DNA of 64,000 bases from Galeopsis tetrahit. Lineage: Eukaryota > Streptophyta > Magnoliopsida > Lamiales > Lamiaceae. Where the stretch lies: NCBI GenBank assembly GCA_963675135.1, contig OY776130.1, positions 22,498,001-22,562,000 of the forward strand, given 5' to 3'. Below are positions 1-11,165 of the stretch, in pieces. The notes beneath the pieces are model-generated. The model searched no databases, had not been told where the DNA came from, and worked only from the letters and a program-made list of their open reading frames with translations. How positions within the stretch are numbered: the first letter of the stretch is position 1; every line of letters starts with the position of its first letter. The position numbers and the translations under genes are program-made.

Positions 1-239
1 AGATTTTAATGTAATTTAACAAACAATTTAAACATAAATAAATAAGAGTAAAATTTTCAATTAAAATGAAGAGTGTAAATTAAATTAAAATGATTGATAT
101 AAATTAATAAATACTATAAAAAAACATTTGTATTATAAAAAACAGAACAACTTTGTAATTTATAGTATAAAAAATTTAGAATTATGAGTTTAATTCCACC
201 GTTACGAAAACAAAATAATAATATAGAGATTATAAATAT

Positions 240-620
240 AAAATAAGGGTAGGTTTCCTATGGAATTGAGTCCATATAAGAAATTGAGTTTTTTGTTACA
301 CTTTTTAATTGTAGTGAATTACACTTTTAAAAATAATATTTTAAGTTATATTGATGTACATTTTTTAGTAATGTTATATTGCACATTTTAGTTATATAGA
401 CGTGCACTTTTCAGGAATATTGCGTTGTACTTTTTAGTTATAATGACTTACACTTTTCATTAAAAATTGTGTTGCACTTTTCAATTATAACGACTTACAC
501 TTTTCAGTAATATTGTGTTGCACTTTTTAATTATAATGACTTACACTTTTCAATATACACCTTTAAAAAAAACAGTTGACCTCGATTCCTTATAAGGAAT
601 CGAGTCTATACAAGACCTTG
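240..620. repeat. Imperfect short tandem repeat, CACTTTTCA-type
   Basis: Irregular units of about 25-55 bases built on a core like cacttttcagtaat recur through this AT-rich stretch. A perfect 24-bp palindrome lies at 581-604 (half-site CTCGATTCCTTA). The same core motif expands again at 1160-1730. No coding potential is seen. The first 240 bases hold only AT-rich sequence with nothing recognisable. Confidence 0.6.
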
Positions 621-924
621 ACATAAAATAAAGCATAAGTGAGCATTAATTAGTTTCAAAAAATTGAAAATTCAAAAAATACGTTGAATTTTTTTAACTT
701 TTTTAATGACACTAATCTTGTTATAAAATTCATAATTTGGGGAGGTAATATAAACATTGAGTTGGTCTCTGGTGCACTGTGTACACTATGCAACCAGTCA
801 ACTGTTATTATATATAATGACAAAAACTTTAGACAATGTAACAAGTGGTGATGTGGTTACTGTTTTTAAAAGTGGATATGAGGTCGCAGGTTCAACACCT
901 TGTGACCTCAACTTTTTATTTTTA

Positions 925-1161
925 ACCCTTTTTACTAACTCCTCAACTTTTTTTTTATTAATTATATTAATTAATAAATATTACAACTTTTTACGGTTTA
1001 TAAAAAACCCTTTTTTTACTAACTCAATAATATTTATCGAAATTTTTTAACCCATTTTACTAACTCCTCAAGGTTTTTTTTTTATTAATTATATTAATTA
1101 ATAAATATTACAACTTTTTACGGTTTATAAAAAACCCTTTTTTTACTAACTCAATAATATT
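925..1161. repeat. Tandem duplication, about 125 bp
   Basis: The segment from about 925 to 1036 is repeated almost exactly at about 1050-1161, an offset of 125 bases. Both copies contain the ctaactcctcaa start, an attaattatattaattaata core and the caactttttacggtttataa end. The short open frame crossing the first copy is low-complexity and not gene-like. Confidence 0.75.
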
Positions 1162-1730
1162 TTTCACTTTTCGATATTAAAAATTATCACTTTTCAATAA
1201 TAATAGTTACCACTTTTCAATATTAAAAATTACCACTTTTCACTAATAATATTTACCACTTAACTCAATAATATTTTCCACTTTTCGATATTAAAGATCA
1301 CCATTTTTCAATAATAATAATTACAACTTTTCAGTATTAAAGATTACCACTTTTCAGTCATAATAGTTACAACTTTTCACTAATAATACTACTTTTCATT
1401 ATTTAATATTACCACTTTTCAATAATAATTGTTACCACTTTTCACTAATAACAGTTACCACTTTTCAGTAACACTAGTAACACTTTTTAGTATTATGAAA
1501 CAACACTTTTCAGTATTAAAGACGACAATTTTTCAGTATTATGAAACAACACTTTTCAGTATTAAAGATTACCACTTTTTTACTAATAAAATTAACACTT
1601 TTCAAAAAAAAAAATTACACTTTTCAGTATTAAAGCATACAGCATTATGAAACAAAACTTTTCAGTATTTAAGACGAACACTTTTCAGTATTAAAAACGA
1701 ACACTTTTCAGTATTAAGAACTACACTTTA
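1160..1730. repeat. CACTTTTCAGTATTA minisatellite
   Basis: About twenty degenerate units of roughly 22-26 bases share the core cacttttcagtattaaag or cacttttcaataataat. The array is continuous and AT-rich. Open frames across it are consequences of the repeat. It may be a subterminal array of a decayed transposon, but no termini were found. Confidence 0.7.
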
Positions 1731-1829
1731 CCAACAAATATATAGATGATAATTAAGAATCCAAACATAATCTTCTTCACGATTAATCACTCAAAAAACT
1801 TGTTCAAAGACATGTACGCCTGACACAAT

Positions 1830-2150
1830 CACTACTACACATTTGGCTTTGTAGAGCTTTAAAAAATGGTCTTGTAGAGCTTTTAAACGAGCTCTCCAAG
1901 TGGGAGCTATGCAAGTGAAATTGCACTTGGAGAGCCCTTTTTAAAGGCTGTGCAAAAGAGGTCTTAGACAGCGGTTTTGAACCGCTGTCCAAGTAAAGTC
2001 ACTTGGACAGCGGTTCATAACCGCTGTCTATGTGTAATTTTTTTTTTGACTTGGACAGCGGTTCATAACCGTTGTCTATGTGTATTTTTTTTTTTTTTGA
2101 CTTGGACATCGGTTCATAACCGCTGTCTAAGTGAATTTTTTTTTGTCGTT
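1830..2150. mobile_element. CACTA-like terminus with subterminal inverted motifs
   Basis: The stretch begins cactactacacatttggc, which resembles a CACTA terminus. It is followed by tightly packed inverted motifs: a 12-bp-arm hairpin (arms GCTCTCCAAGTG and CACTTGGAGAGC) at about 1890-1935, then three or four copies of a GACAGCGGTT...AACCGCTGTC palindrome alternating with T-runs up to 2150. Dense subterminal inverted motifs are typical of CACTA (En/Spm) ends. The opposite end and a 3-bp target duplication were not found, so only a fragment is claimed. Confidence 0.45.
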
Positions 2151-3565
2151 TTTTTTAAATAATTATTTTATATTTTAAAAATCCATTTTATACAAAAGCA
2201 AAATTTATTTATATACAAATATATAAGTTAATATATTAAATGCTACCAAAAGTTATACTACTTTAATTAAAACATCCAGAATGATGAGAAGCAAGTGTAC
2301 TAAAATGATATAACTAACAAGAAACTAAGTGTCGACATTATCTTCAACATTTAAAATCTCAGCACAATTCCATCCACATTAGAGTCCTGCTGTAAAAATA
2401 AAAAGGAAAGGCATGAATCACCTCCATCCAGAATTCATGATCCAGAGCTTCAACTTCCCACCCATCTCAGCACTTCCCACCCATCTCTGCAGCCAGAAGG
2501 AACAATCGGCCTCGAATCTTCATTTATTTTGATGTTTTGAGTCAGACTGCAGCAACTTGAATGGACCATTAGGTATAACCATTTGCCTTAAGAGAAAAAG
2601 GGACAATCAGAACTTAAATCTAACCATTTCAGGCAACCCAAGCAGCTACAAAGTTCTATTACAAGTTACCTTGCATTCAAAATCAAAAAATCAGTATATA
2701 ATAGAGCAGAATAGTACATTATATATAAGCTTAAGAATAAACCCCAGTCATCTGCAATCACCTAGATGTTTCCACCTTAGACTAAAGTATACATAAACGG
2801 GTAATCCTTACTTTAGATGCATTATAATTTATAACACACACACTTTGAAGCTCAAATGAAACAGAAAATATAAACAAATAAAAAAGAATTAAACATTGCC
2901 CTTAATTTGTTTCAAAAAACAAATTCTGATCGAGTTGATTTTTCTTAGTACCTCCATGATTTAATCAGCATTCAAATGGAGCATTACAAATAACTAAAAA
3001 GTAAACATTCTGAGTAATGTATCCCATTATTCCACTATCAAATACCCAGGACATAACAAGAACATCTCCACCCAAAATAAAGAAATGGCAATTTCAGAAA
3101 TCTCCTAAAAACCAGGGTGTTAGTATTTTGATTCTATACGGAACTTTGGAAAACTATTTCTAAAAATAGAAATTTTCCGAGAAAACGGTAGTCGATTCAA
3201 CCCTCTCAGTGGATCCATTTCAGCTTCAAAACAGCAGATTCAATATATGCATAAATTCAAATACCGACGATACCAAGATGGCTATACACTGACGAACTGT
3301 ATCGATTCGAAGACTAATTCAGTGGATCCATTTCAGCTTCAAAACAGCAGATTCAATATATGCCTAATTCTTAAACCCAATGCAAAAAGAGCCTTAAGTA
3401 TAATAAGCAAGCAAGAAACTCGCCCCATGCCTATGGTAAATTCCAAAAGGGCACATATGAAAAAAAAAATTGTATGTCATTTGAAGCCATGGCTAAAAGA
3501 GATAACTTAGACACAACAATCATCACCAATTTTTGGCTAATCATATAACAGTCAGAAACTCATAC
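2151..3565. other. Gene-flanking or intronic DNA with a 44-bp direct repeat
   Basis: There is no convincing ORF. Base composition is milder than in the flanking AT-rich repeats, and the stretch lies downstream on the minus strand of the exon-like segments at 3566-3976, so it may hold introns or further exons of that gene. An exact 44-base direct repeat lies at 3207-3250 and 3320-3363, offset 113 bases, suggesting a local tandem duplication. Confidence 0.4.
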
Positions 3566-3976
3566 CATGCTTGGTACTTTTACTATGACAAAGCAGCAGG
3601 TTTGCATCTGCATCAACATTGAGTAGTAGCTCTGCTTGAAGGTATGGACCAGATGACAATTGACCAGCTTGCGCAGCATCACCAATAGGATGCAACGATA
3701 AATGAAGCTGCAGATTCCATGAGACGAAGCCCCAATTTAAATTTATTATTGAATGAAATTCTAAGCTCAAACTAGAAATTAAGAAATAAGATTGGTAGGA
3801 AAATGGAATTACCTGAATGTGTTGACCAGAGAAGAGTCGAGAATATGAATTTCAGGTTCTTGAAGGGATGAAGGTCGGTGAATATGAAACTCTCTTCTGG
3901 CTCTTTCAATTCTCTTCTCTTCGCGGGTCAATTTAGGCGTATTTTTTTCCACGCCTGATTTCTTTCTCGGATGCAT
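3566..3976 (-). CDS. Putative host gene fragment: two exon-like segments, unknown product
   Basis: The product is not recognised. On the minus strand an ATG at 3976 opens a 164-nt frame to 3813, lysine/arginine-rich near its start (TREEKRIERARREF), ending at a GTAATT donor. A 105-bp interval ending in CTGCAG separates it from a second open segment (3707-3566) that ends at a GTATGA donor. In its most protein-like frame the second segment reads HPIGDAAQAGQLSS and NVDADANLLL, but joining by the visible splice sites puts exon 2 in a different, also open, frame. Either the splice choice is wrong or the copy is degenerate. GC-richer sequence upstream (about 3980-4200) fits a 5' leader. This could be a real gene, a pseudogene or a fragment carried by a transposon. 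Confidence 0.35.
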
Positions 3977-4235
3977 CCATTTTCTCGGAAGAGGAACAAA
4001 TCTGCCTACGCCTGAATAGCTCTCAAATTCACGAGCAAGAGGAGGCGGTTATTTCGCTCCGGAGACTGACCCGAACCCGGGAAGAAACCCGTGCCCGTTT
4101 CTGCACTCCGCGGGTACTCTCAGCACTGAAATCCCTAATCAGCTCCAGATATTCAACCCTGCAAGTGAACGCCGCGGCGGGCGTTGGTGAATCTGTCTCT
4201 AGAGAAACAGAACAAGGTGAAGATCGTACGGTCGG

Positions 4236-4762
4236 TGATAGTTCACTAGACTCGATTTTTTCTGCAAATTAGTTCACTAGACTCGATTTTTTCATCATCT
4301 TCACAAATTAGTTCACATTCCATAACACATTCTTTCTGCAACTCCTGCTCCATTTGCAGAGGCATAGTTTCAAGATTTGTCTAACATAAGCCTTCACATA
4401 ACAAAATTCTTTCTGCAACTCTTTGAATTTTTATGCAAAATGAAGTGTCTTTTTAACTTATTCTACTTCTTCACACTCTGCATTTCTCTCACATTTTCAC
4501 TCAACTCAGATGGCCTTTTGTTTGCACTCAAAGCCGCCATTGTTAAAGATCTGAACCAAGTCCTAGATTATTAGCACTCAAAGCCGCCATTGTAAAATGT
4601 AAAAATGTAAAAGTAATAACTGGTTAGTTCAACCTCTGAATTTCAAAGGCATCCTTATTAATTCTATGATTATTAGCTAACAAATATACACCAAAACTCT
4701 CATATTATGCAGTTTGCTTTAAGCAGGATATAGAACAAGTTCACTAGACTCGATTTTTTTTT
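4236..4762. repeat. Dispersed 23-bp repeat, TTCACTAGACTCGATTTTTT
   Basis: Three copies of a motif read as agttcactagactcgatttt occur at about 4239, 4269 and 4737. The DNA between them (4293-4736) is AT-rich with a short low-complexity open frame and nothing recognisable. 4763-5094 is AT-rich; its last 75 bases resemble the tail of an unrelated LTR (gtggttcaccaat and ggctacaatccac). Confidence 0.4.
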
Positions 4763-5094
4763 CATCGTTAGCAAACACAAGAATCAATAATTGCAACAGT
4801 TTCACAGGCCAAACTTAACATTAATTCATTTACTAGACATAAATGAAAAACTTTTCTGATCTGCTGCTATTATCTTTATTTTACCTCAAATTTGATATAT
4901 GCACAATTTAAATACAACATTCTAGACAAAAATCCTTATTTATTTTACTGTTTGACAAAAATCCTAATTTTTAAATTTGAAGCATCCAATGAGAACGCGG
5001 TGTTGTGACAGAATAGGATTATAGAGCATGAACAAGAAACGTAAAGAAGACAAGTGATTTACGTGGTTCACCAATGAATTGGCTACAATCCACA

Positions 5095-6704
5095 TGTTGG
5101 TCCTAGGTGGAGTATAACACAAGTGTATGGGGGGGGAATGCACTTGTGTATGCAAATTCTTTTCTTTTTGACAAATCTGGTCTTATCAGGCAGGTTGTCT
5201 CACAACTGACCTGAGTGAACTTTGATAGATACTTGTCCTACTGATTACTATAGAGTGATTAGTTGGCTAAATATCTAAAAGAGTTGCTAAGTGCGGAATG
5301 TGGTTGGCCTTTGACTTAAAGAAATACTCCAAGTAAATTTCTGAAAAGTTACAGTTATCAGGGACTTTGTCCAAAACAATTTTTCCTTAAACTTACAAGT
5401 TTTACTCTTTGAAATATGTTTGAATATGAATGCAATAAAGAGTGCAGTAAGTAAAAGACACACAAGCTTATAGTGGTTCAGAGACTCAAGCTCCTACATC
5501 CACTTTGCCTGATTGAACAGGATAATTCCTTCACAATGGAATTAGCTTGTTTTATAGTGCCAAGGTGCACTGATCAACAACACTCTCTTAGTGTTTTGAT
5601 CCCTAGGATAATCTGAGTCCTAGTGCTCAATCTCTCTAAGTTAAGACTGTGTTTCACTCTAACAGTCCTTAACTCCTCACTTCTACAACAAACACTCTCT
5701 TCACTAAATGAGATAAGGTTTGAGGTTTGGTTCCAACTAATAGAGATATCCTTTACAATGAGAACAGATGTAAAGGCTTAGGATATCTCAATGCTAAGCT
5801 AGGATGTTTACAAAGATTGGCTTAGCTGACTTGAAGTGATTCAAGAAACTTGGAATACTTGAGAATAGCTTGGTTTCCTTTGAAAGCTTTATATGAGTTT
5901 GATAGCTTATTGTTGGATACTGAATCCCTTTGATCACTTCTGTTTATATAGTCATGTTTGAGCAACTATCCGTTGGAGAGATAGCATTTCAAACATTTCT
6001 ATTTGCAGTTACATTGAAACGGCTAAGTAGCTTGACTTCCTTTTATCCACTGTGTAAAAGGGGTCTTCAATGGTTGCTTGAATGAATGTGTTGACTTCTG
6101 AAAAATGCGGCTGAGATGACTTGTGACAGTTTCCAAATAAGCACACTTTCCAAGGTTGATTTGTGGCAGAATCTACACTCAACCAACGGTCAGATGGGAC
6201 AAGCTCCCTGAACATTCTTGCTGCAGTTTTAGAATGTTCTAACATTCATTCAATGCTTCACTCTTTAATGCTCTAAGTCTTCAATGCTTGGTTCAGGCAT
6301 GATTGGCAATAAATGCTTCATTGAATGTGTCTTCTGTAAGCTTTTGACAGTTAATTCTCTTGATCATTTGCACTTCAACTGTCTAGATCTTTTGCATTTA
6401 AGAGCACAGCTTCAGTGTTCTTGATCTCTTCAGCCTGGTTGTCCACTTGTTCAGTTGTCCTGATGCTTCAGCAACTTTGGCCTTAAGACTTAATACCTGT
6501 CAAGCTTTCTAACATGTAGCTTTGGACAACTATCCTGAACTCTAAAATCTCACAACATTTCTGAGATTTTTAACTTAAGCATTCTACATACTCAAGTGTT
6601 CTGGGACAACTTGCCTGAACAATAACTTGAGCATATCTCAACTAATTTGTACATCATCATTCAGGGGTTTTGGTATCTAGATCAAAATCATTTTATTCCC
6701 AACA
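5095..6704 (-). mobile_element. Solo LTR of a copia family (family 1)
   Basis: It begins TGTTGGTCCT and ends ATTCCCAACA, as expected for a TG...CA LTR. It resembles the 47196-48833 LTR along its length, for example the shared block around tatagtggttcagagactc. A minus-strand TATA box (CTATATAAAC, about 5940-5950) gives the orientation. No internal region, PBS or PPT follows, so it is a solo LTR. The flanking 5-mers (CCACA and ATATA) do not match, so it is old or its flank has been rearranged. Confidence 0.75.
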
Positions 6705-6774
6705 ATATATATATATCCTAATCTTTATTAAATAATATCTTATATATTTTTTGGCAAAATTCTTGGGTGTTACA
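6705..6774. other. Unassigned junction between solo LTR and truncated gypsy LTR
   Basis: This is 70 bases of AT-rich DNA ending gggtgttacatt. It has no counterpart at the matching place in the 16513-26629 LTR, so it marks the breakpoint where the first 676 or so bases of the gypsy 5' LTR were lost. Confidence 0.5.
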
Positions 6775-6827
6775 TTATTTAGGTAAGTCCACCCAAATAT
6801 GATGTAGGTATAGGAAATGGAGTATTA

Positions 6828-6829
<2 letters not shown>

Positions 6830-6864
<35 letters not shown>
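6830..6864. repeat. (AT)n microsatellite inside the LTR
   Basis: A pure alternating AT run. The same site in the 3' LTR is where the Helitron at 17255-23271 inserted. Confidence 0.9.
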
Positions 6865-6867
<3 letters not shown>

Positions 6868-8881
6868 TGAGCCATTTAGACAATTAAATAGTGGATAGCA
6901 GGAGGAAACGACACTTGCACAACCTATAAAACTAGCTTGCCTACTAAACTCCCTTAAAACACTCCACCTCATCTTAGAATTTAAGGCAACCTTTCAGCCA
7001 CGTATGTGAAATCTTACAATCTCATCAGCAAAAATCACCTATAGATAGGGAATCAAGTTTACCTCCTACAACTCACACTTACTTCATTTCCTCCTCCCGA
7101 TTCCTTGCAAACTTGAGAACTCCATCTCTTTCACCCTAAATAATTCACTTTCGTCACCACCATATCCACCCACCTCTCATAATAAAATTGAAACTTAGTT
7201 TGAAGGCAACAACTACTAGAGCTCCACGTCGCACCACCCATTCTCCGAAACTAGCTAACGACGCCGTTACGATCATCCTTTTCCATATTTGTGTTTCAAG
7301 AAGCCGACGATCATCCTTTTTGATCATCTGTCTTTCAAGAACGAGTTTCTCTCAAATTTTCTTTATCCTCCTTCATCTTCACTAGGTATATCTTCGTCGT
7401 CTTCACCATGTATGATTTCATAACTTTGGTTATGTGTTGTGTGCGCGTGCATGTGCTTGTTATGTGTGTATATATTTGTATTTCCTACATCATGATTAGT
7501 AGTTTAGTAATGCCACATATTTAAGGTTCTTACTATATAAATGATTGGTTCATGAATTTATATGTTAGTAGAGAAGGTGCAGTAAGTATTTTGTATGAAT
7601 ATGGTTTTGATTTATGTTACAAATTATTGTTTGATGCCATCCTCATATTTGAATATAAAGATTTATTGTATCACAAGTTCCATGGGTAGAGATACATCAC
7701 ATTCATACGAAATTAGACACATAGTAGCTTAATGGTTAATTGTTATTATACAATCTATTTAACTAGTAATCTAGGAGATTAACCGATTTGGTGCGTATCA
7801 ATGTTTTTCTTATTGCCAACTATCATTACTACTCTTTAGGTCATTATTATCATATTAAATGATGTTCTTATGAAAAGTATTTTTATAAAATTCTCTTATT
7901 GTATCTACATGATTGCTTCAATTTTTAGAGTTGAGATAGTGTTTGAATAGAAATAAGGTATAAAATTTAAGATAGAGTTTTGTTAAAATTCAGCCCTTTG
8001 AACATGTATACATTGTTGCTCCAAGAATGTTATAATCTTATTATATGTGTCAATTGATGTAGTCGATATGCTAATATAAAGCCTATATTGGAGAACATGG
8101 CACTTTAATGTCATTTGTGTCCTTAAAGGAATCGTAGTGGTTCACTTTTGATTCTTGGTTTATTATCTATACTTGTATTAAATTATCATTGATGCTTAGT
8201 CTATTTTAGAATGTTAAAGCATGTTTAAATATATATATTGGTCAAAGTTGTGAACTTAGTAGGAGAAACAAATAAGATTTTTATGTCTTTTCTACTTATG
8301 TTCATTCAAATTTCATGGGGTTCAGTTATGTGGATTTGGGTATATGCCATCTATGTTAATGTTGTATTTATCAATAAGTTACGTGTGAGTCCTTAAAAGA
8401 AAATAAACATGTGTTAAAGTCATGAGTTGATTTAGGACTTCAATGTATCATCTATGTGAGAATTTATGAAAGATGTATAAGACTTAAAAAGATAAGAAGG
8501 ATTTCGTTTATGTAATTTAAGAATCAAGAGGTCTAATAATGATCAAACTTTCAAAAGAACGTGCTAGGTGAAGTGCTGCGGACCAGAGGTTCGGGACGTC
8601 CCTGCAAGTTTTAGTTCATGTCAAAAGGATTTCAAAGACAGTTCTAACTTACACTACAAAATAATTGAAAAATGGCATCTGGAAAGGCATCGGATCTGCC
8701 GTCCCCAATGATAAAGGCATCGGCAAAGGCATCGGCAGTGTGCCGATGCCAATATGCTCGATGCTATTTAAATGGCATCGGATTTGGGGAAAACCGTTGC
8801 CTTTTGGCATCGGGGGGACAGCCGATGCCAAATTGCATCGGGCCCACTGCCGATGCCATTTTATTAACATTTAAAAAAGAC

Positions 8882-8947
8882 GAATCTGGGTTTCGAACCC
8901 AGGTATCGAGGCCACCAACACCCACCCCCCACCGCTGGGCCACCCCA
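8882..8947 (-). other. tRNA-like segment within the CACTA element
   Basis: The minus strand shows an A-box-like TGGCCCAGCGGTGG (8929-8942) and, about 30 bases on, a perfect T-arm with 5-bp stem and 7-base loop, CTGGG-TTCGAAA-CCCAG (8886-8902), containing the B-box GGTTCGAAACC. A T6 run follows (8868-8880). The D and anticodon arms and acceptor stem do not fold into a canonical tRNA by eye, so it is tRNA-derived rather than a working gene. A weaker second copy has an A-box-like TAGCCTAAACGGC (9035-9047) and B-box-like AGTTCGAACCCC (8981-8993). Both recur in the truncated CACTA copy (about 25345-25515). Confidence 0.5.
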
Positions 8948-10116
8948 ATTCTCGGAAATCTGGCATTTTTCGCGAATTGTGGGGTTCGAACTCGGGACCT
9001 CGCGGTCTCGAAGGCTTTTGAGCGCCCCCTGTGTGCCGTTTAGGCTAGGAGCTTTTAGTCGACATGTTGTGAATGCAATTAATATATATTCAATTTAATT
9101 TGAGTTTTTAATTCTTTAATTAATTCAATCCATTCTAACTTTAATTGTTGCTTATTAAATTATTTATCAAAGCATATCATAATTATTTCTAAATTATGTT
9201 TTTCAAATTAACTAAATTATGTTTTTCAAATTAAATAATTTAATTACGATATCAATTCACACTATTTAAATTTATTCTAATCCTCAATTTACAACATTTA
9301 AATTCATTCTAATTTTTAATTTCACAACATTATAATTACATACAACATTGAATATAATTATTTTCATTTATACGTTTAAATTTATTATAATCACATCATT
9401 TAAATTCATTCTAATTTTCAATTCACAACATTAAATATATATAATTATTTTCACTTATCCATTTAAAAATATGAATTCACTTATCCATTTAATTAAAAAT
9501 ATTTTCATCTTTTATAAAATTATTCTCTAGTTCATTTTCAATTAAAATACACTTATCTAATACAGAGTACTAGTGAATACTTTTTTTTTTTTTAATTGCA
9601 GAGAATAAGTTTGATTAATTCTCTAATTGTTGTAGTATATTATATATAATGTTCGTTTCACTCTGATCAGGAGTAATGTTAAATTCATAAGTCATACTCA
9701 CGTAACTATCAAAATCCACGCAAGTATATATATATATATATAGAAATGATATTGAGCTCATATAATGGGCTCCTTATGGAGTCAAATGATGATGTGTCAT
9801 TATCTACATCATTATATTTACTTACATAATTAACACTATTTTATGGAAATTTAAAAAATTAAAGGATATTCCTATAAAATTAGGAAACGTAGGACAAAGA
9901 TACCATAATCAAGATTACCAATGCTAATTATTTTGATTTTTTAATTAATCAAGATTAATTATTTTAAGATTTTTTAAAATTATTTATTAACGTGTTTATT
10001 ATTAGTATATAATTATTAAATTAAAAAAAAACCATACATTTATATATATAATTTTTTTAAAGTTATAAACACAATTAATTGAAAAATAATGACTACATTA
10101 ATTAAACTAAATCATA

Positions 10117-10244
10117 AACTCTAAACTCTAAATCCTAAAAAAAATTATAATTTTCAATTTTAGGGTTTTAGGGTTTAGGGTTAAGAGGTTTAGGGTTTTA
10201 GGATTTTAGGGTTTAGGGTTTTAGAGGTTTAGGGTTTAGGGTTT
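10117..10244. repeat. Interstitial telomere-like repeats in inverted arrangement
   Basis: Degenerate complement-strand units (aactctaaactctaaatcc, 10117-10136) are followed about 20 bases later by around ten TTTAGGG/TTTTAGGG units (10158-10244), the plant telomere motif. The two blocks are inverted and could pair. They lie inside the CACTA element. Confidence 0.7.
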
Positions 10245-11153
10245 GTCCGATTTATACTCATTTAGGGCGACGGGGAAGGCATCGGGCCCACTGCCGATGC
10301 CATTTTGCATCGGGGGGGCCGTTACCAAATGGCATCGGGGCCCACTGCCGATGCCATTTTGCATCGGCCATTAAATGCCGATGCCTTTTCGCATCGGCCC
10401 GCCTGCCGTTACCAATTGTCGTTGCCTTTTGGGCAATATTTTGTAGTGTTATCTATAAAGTTAAAAGGTGGGTAACATTATCTGCAGTGCAGTTGTAAAT
10501 GTTTTGTCGTCAGTTGGTGTATGCGATTGTATTTATTATATAAACCAACTGATGAGTTATGATTATTTTGGATCTTCGGATCTAAGGACCGTTGGACTGA
10601 CGAGTTAAGGACCGACGGGTCTATCCGGTCAAGACTTATGTAGTCAAACAGGCCCTTGGACCTACGGGTTAAGGATCGACGGGTCTATCGGGCAAATAGA
10701 CTTGTGTAGTCAAATGAGAAATGGCCGACGGGTCCGGTTCGTAATGATACATTTTGTATACTGCCAAACGACTAACAACCTGCAGGTTATTTACTGAGAT
10801 TTATCTCATATCCAATTTAATATTTCAGGTTTTGAGATTGAGGAACGGAAGCTGCAGCGACACGAGGTTTCCCTAGTATCATTTTTGAAGTTAGTTGCAT
10901 TTGAAGAATTACTAATTACTTGCAATAGTTCAAAGTATTATTAAAGCTTTAAATTCCTTTGTAAACAACTTTAAAAATGATTCTACTGCAATACATTATT
11001 TTCTCAACTATTTACTTTTCCGCTACCATGAAGGTTTATTTACTCGAATGAAAGGAATTTTTAAGTTCAGAAATTGTTACACTTAGTGGCGACCCGGGCT
11101 CGGTATGCTTAGACCACAGAGGGTCGGGCGTTTCGGGAACGGGGCGCTACAGG

Positions 11154-11165
11154 TGGTATCAGAGC
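11154..11165 (+). other. Primer-binding site, initiator Met-tRNA
   Basis: TGGTATCAGAGC starts two bases after the LTR end (GCGCTACA), the standard plant initiator Met-tRNA primer-binding site. This fixes the 3' edge of the 5' LTR at 11151. Confidence 0.9.

Larger units (their letters stand above)
8652..10448. mobile_element. Non-autonomous CACTA (En/Spm-like) element, complete
   Basis: The left end CACTACAAAATAATTG and right end ...AATATTTTGTAGTG form matching CACTACAAAATA terminal inverted repeats, flanked by a 3-bp duplication TTA (8649-8651 and 10449-10451). Both ends are dense in the subterminal motif GGCATCGG and its complement CCGATGCC, the presumed transposase-binding sites. There is no transposase. 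The interior is AT-rich, with two tRNA-like segments on the minus strand (8882-9050) and a telomere-like block (10117-10244). Open frames at 8649-9043 are accidents of the GC-rich subterminal repeats. A CACTA-free version of the site exists at about 25929. Confidence 0.92.
6775..11151 (+). repeat. 5' LTR of the gypsy element, 5'-truncated, carrying a CACTA insertion
   Basis: Homology to the 3' LTR starts at ttatttaggtaagtcc (17188 in that LTR), so about 676 bases of the 5' end are missing. From there to the CACTA at 8652 it matches 23328-25114 almost exactly. I noticed about four differences (for example gagcc/gagtc near 6868, cttg/catg near 7114, acgacg/acgatg near 7261 and a 1-nt indel near 7286). 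It resumes at 10449 and ends GGCGCTACA at 11151. ORFs inside are short and not conserved genes. Confidence 0.8.

Noticed and set aside
757..1650. Short plus-strand open frames
   Set aside because: They lie entirely in AT-rich tandem repeats.
5095..6704. Target duplication for the solo LTR
   Set aside because: Flanking 5-mers CCACA and ATATA do not match, so none is claimed.
8882..8947. Functional tRNA gene
   Set aside because: The T-arm and A-box are present, but acceptor and anticodon arms do not pair by eye, so only a tRNA-like segment is reported.
8649..9043. Open frames of 69-123 codons on both strands, repeated at 25112-25506
   Set aside because: They fall in the GC-rich subterminal GGCATCGG repeats of the CACTA element, overlap in several frames and read as repeat translations. 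Their duplication reflects the duplicated element.
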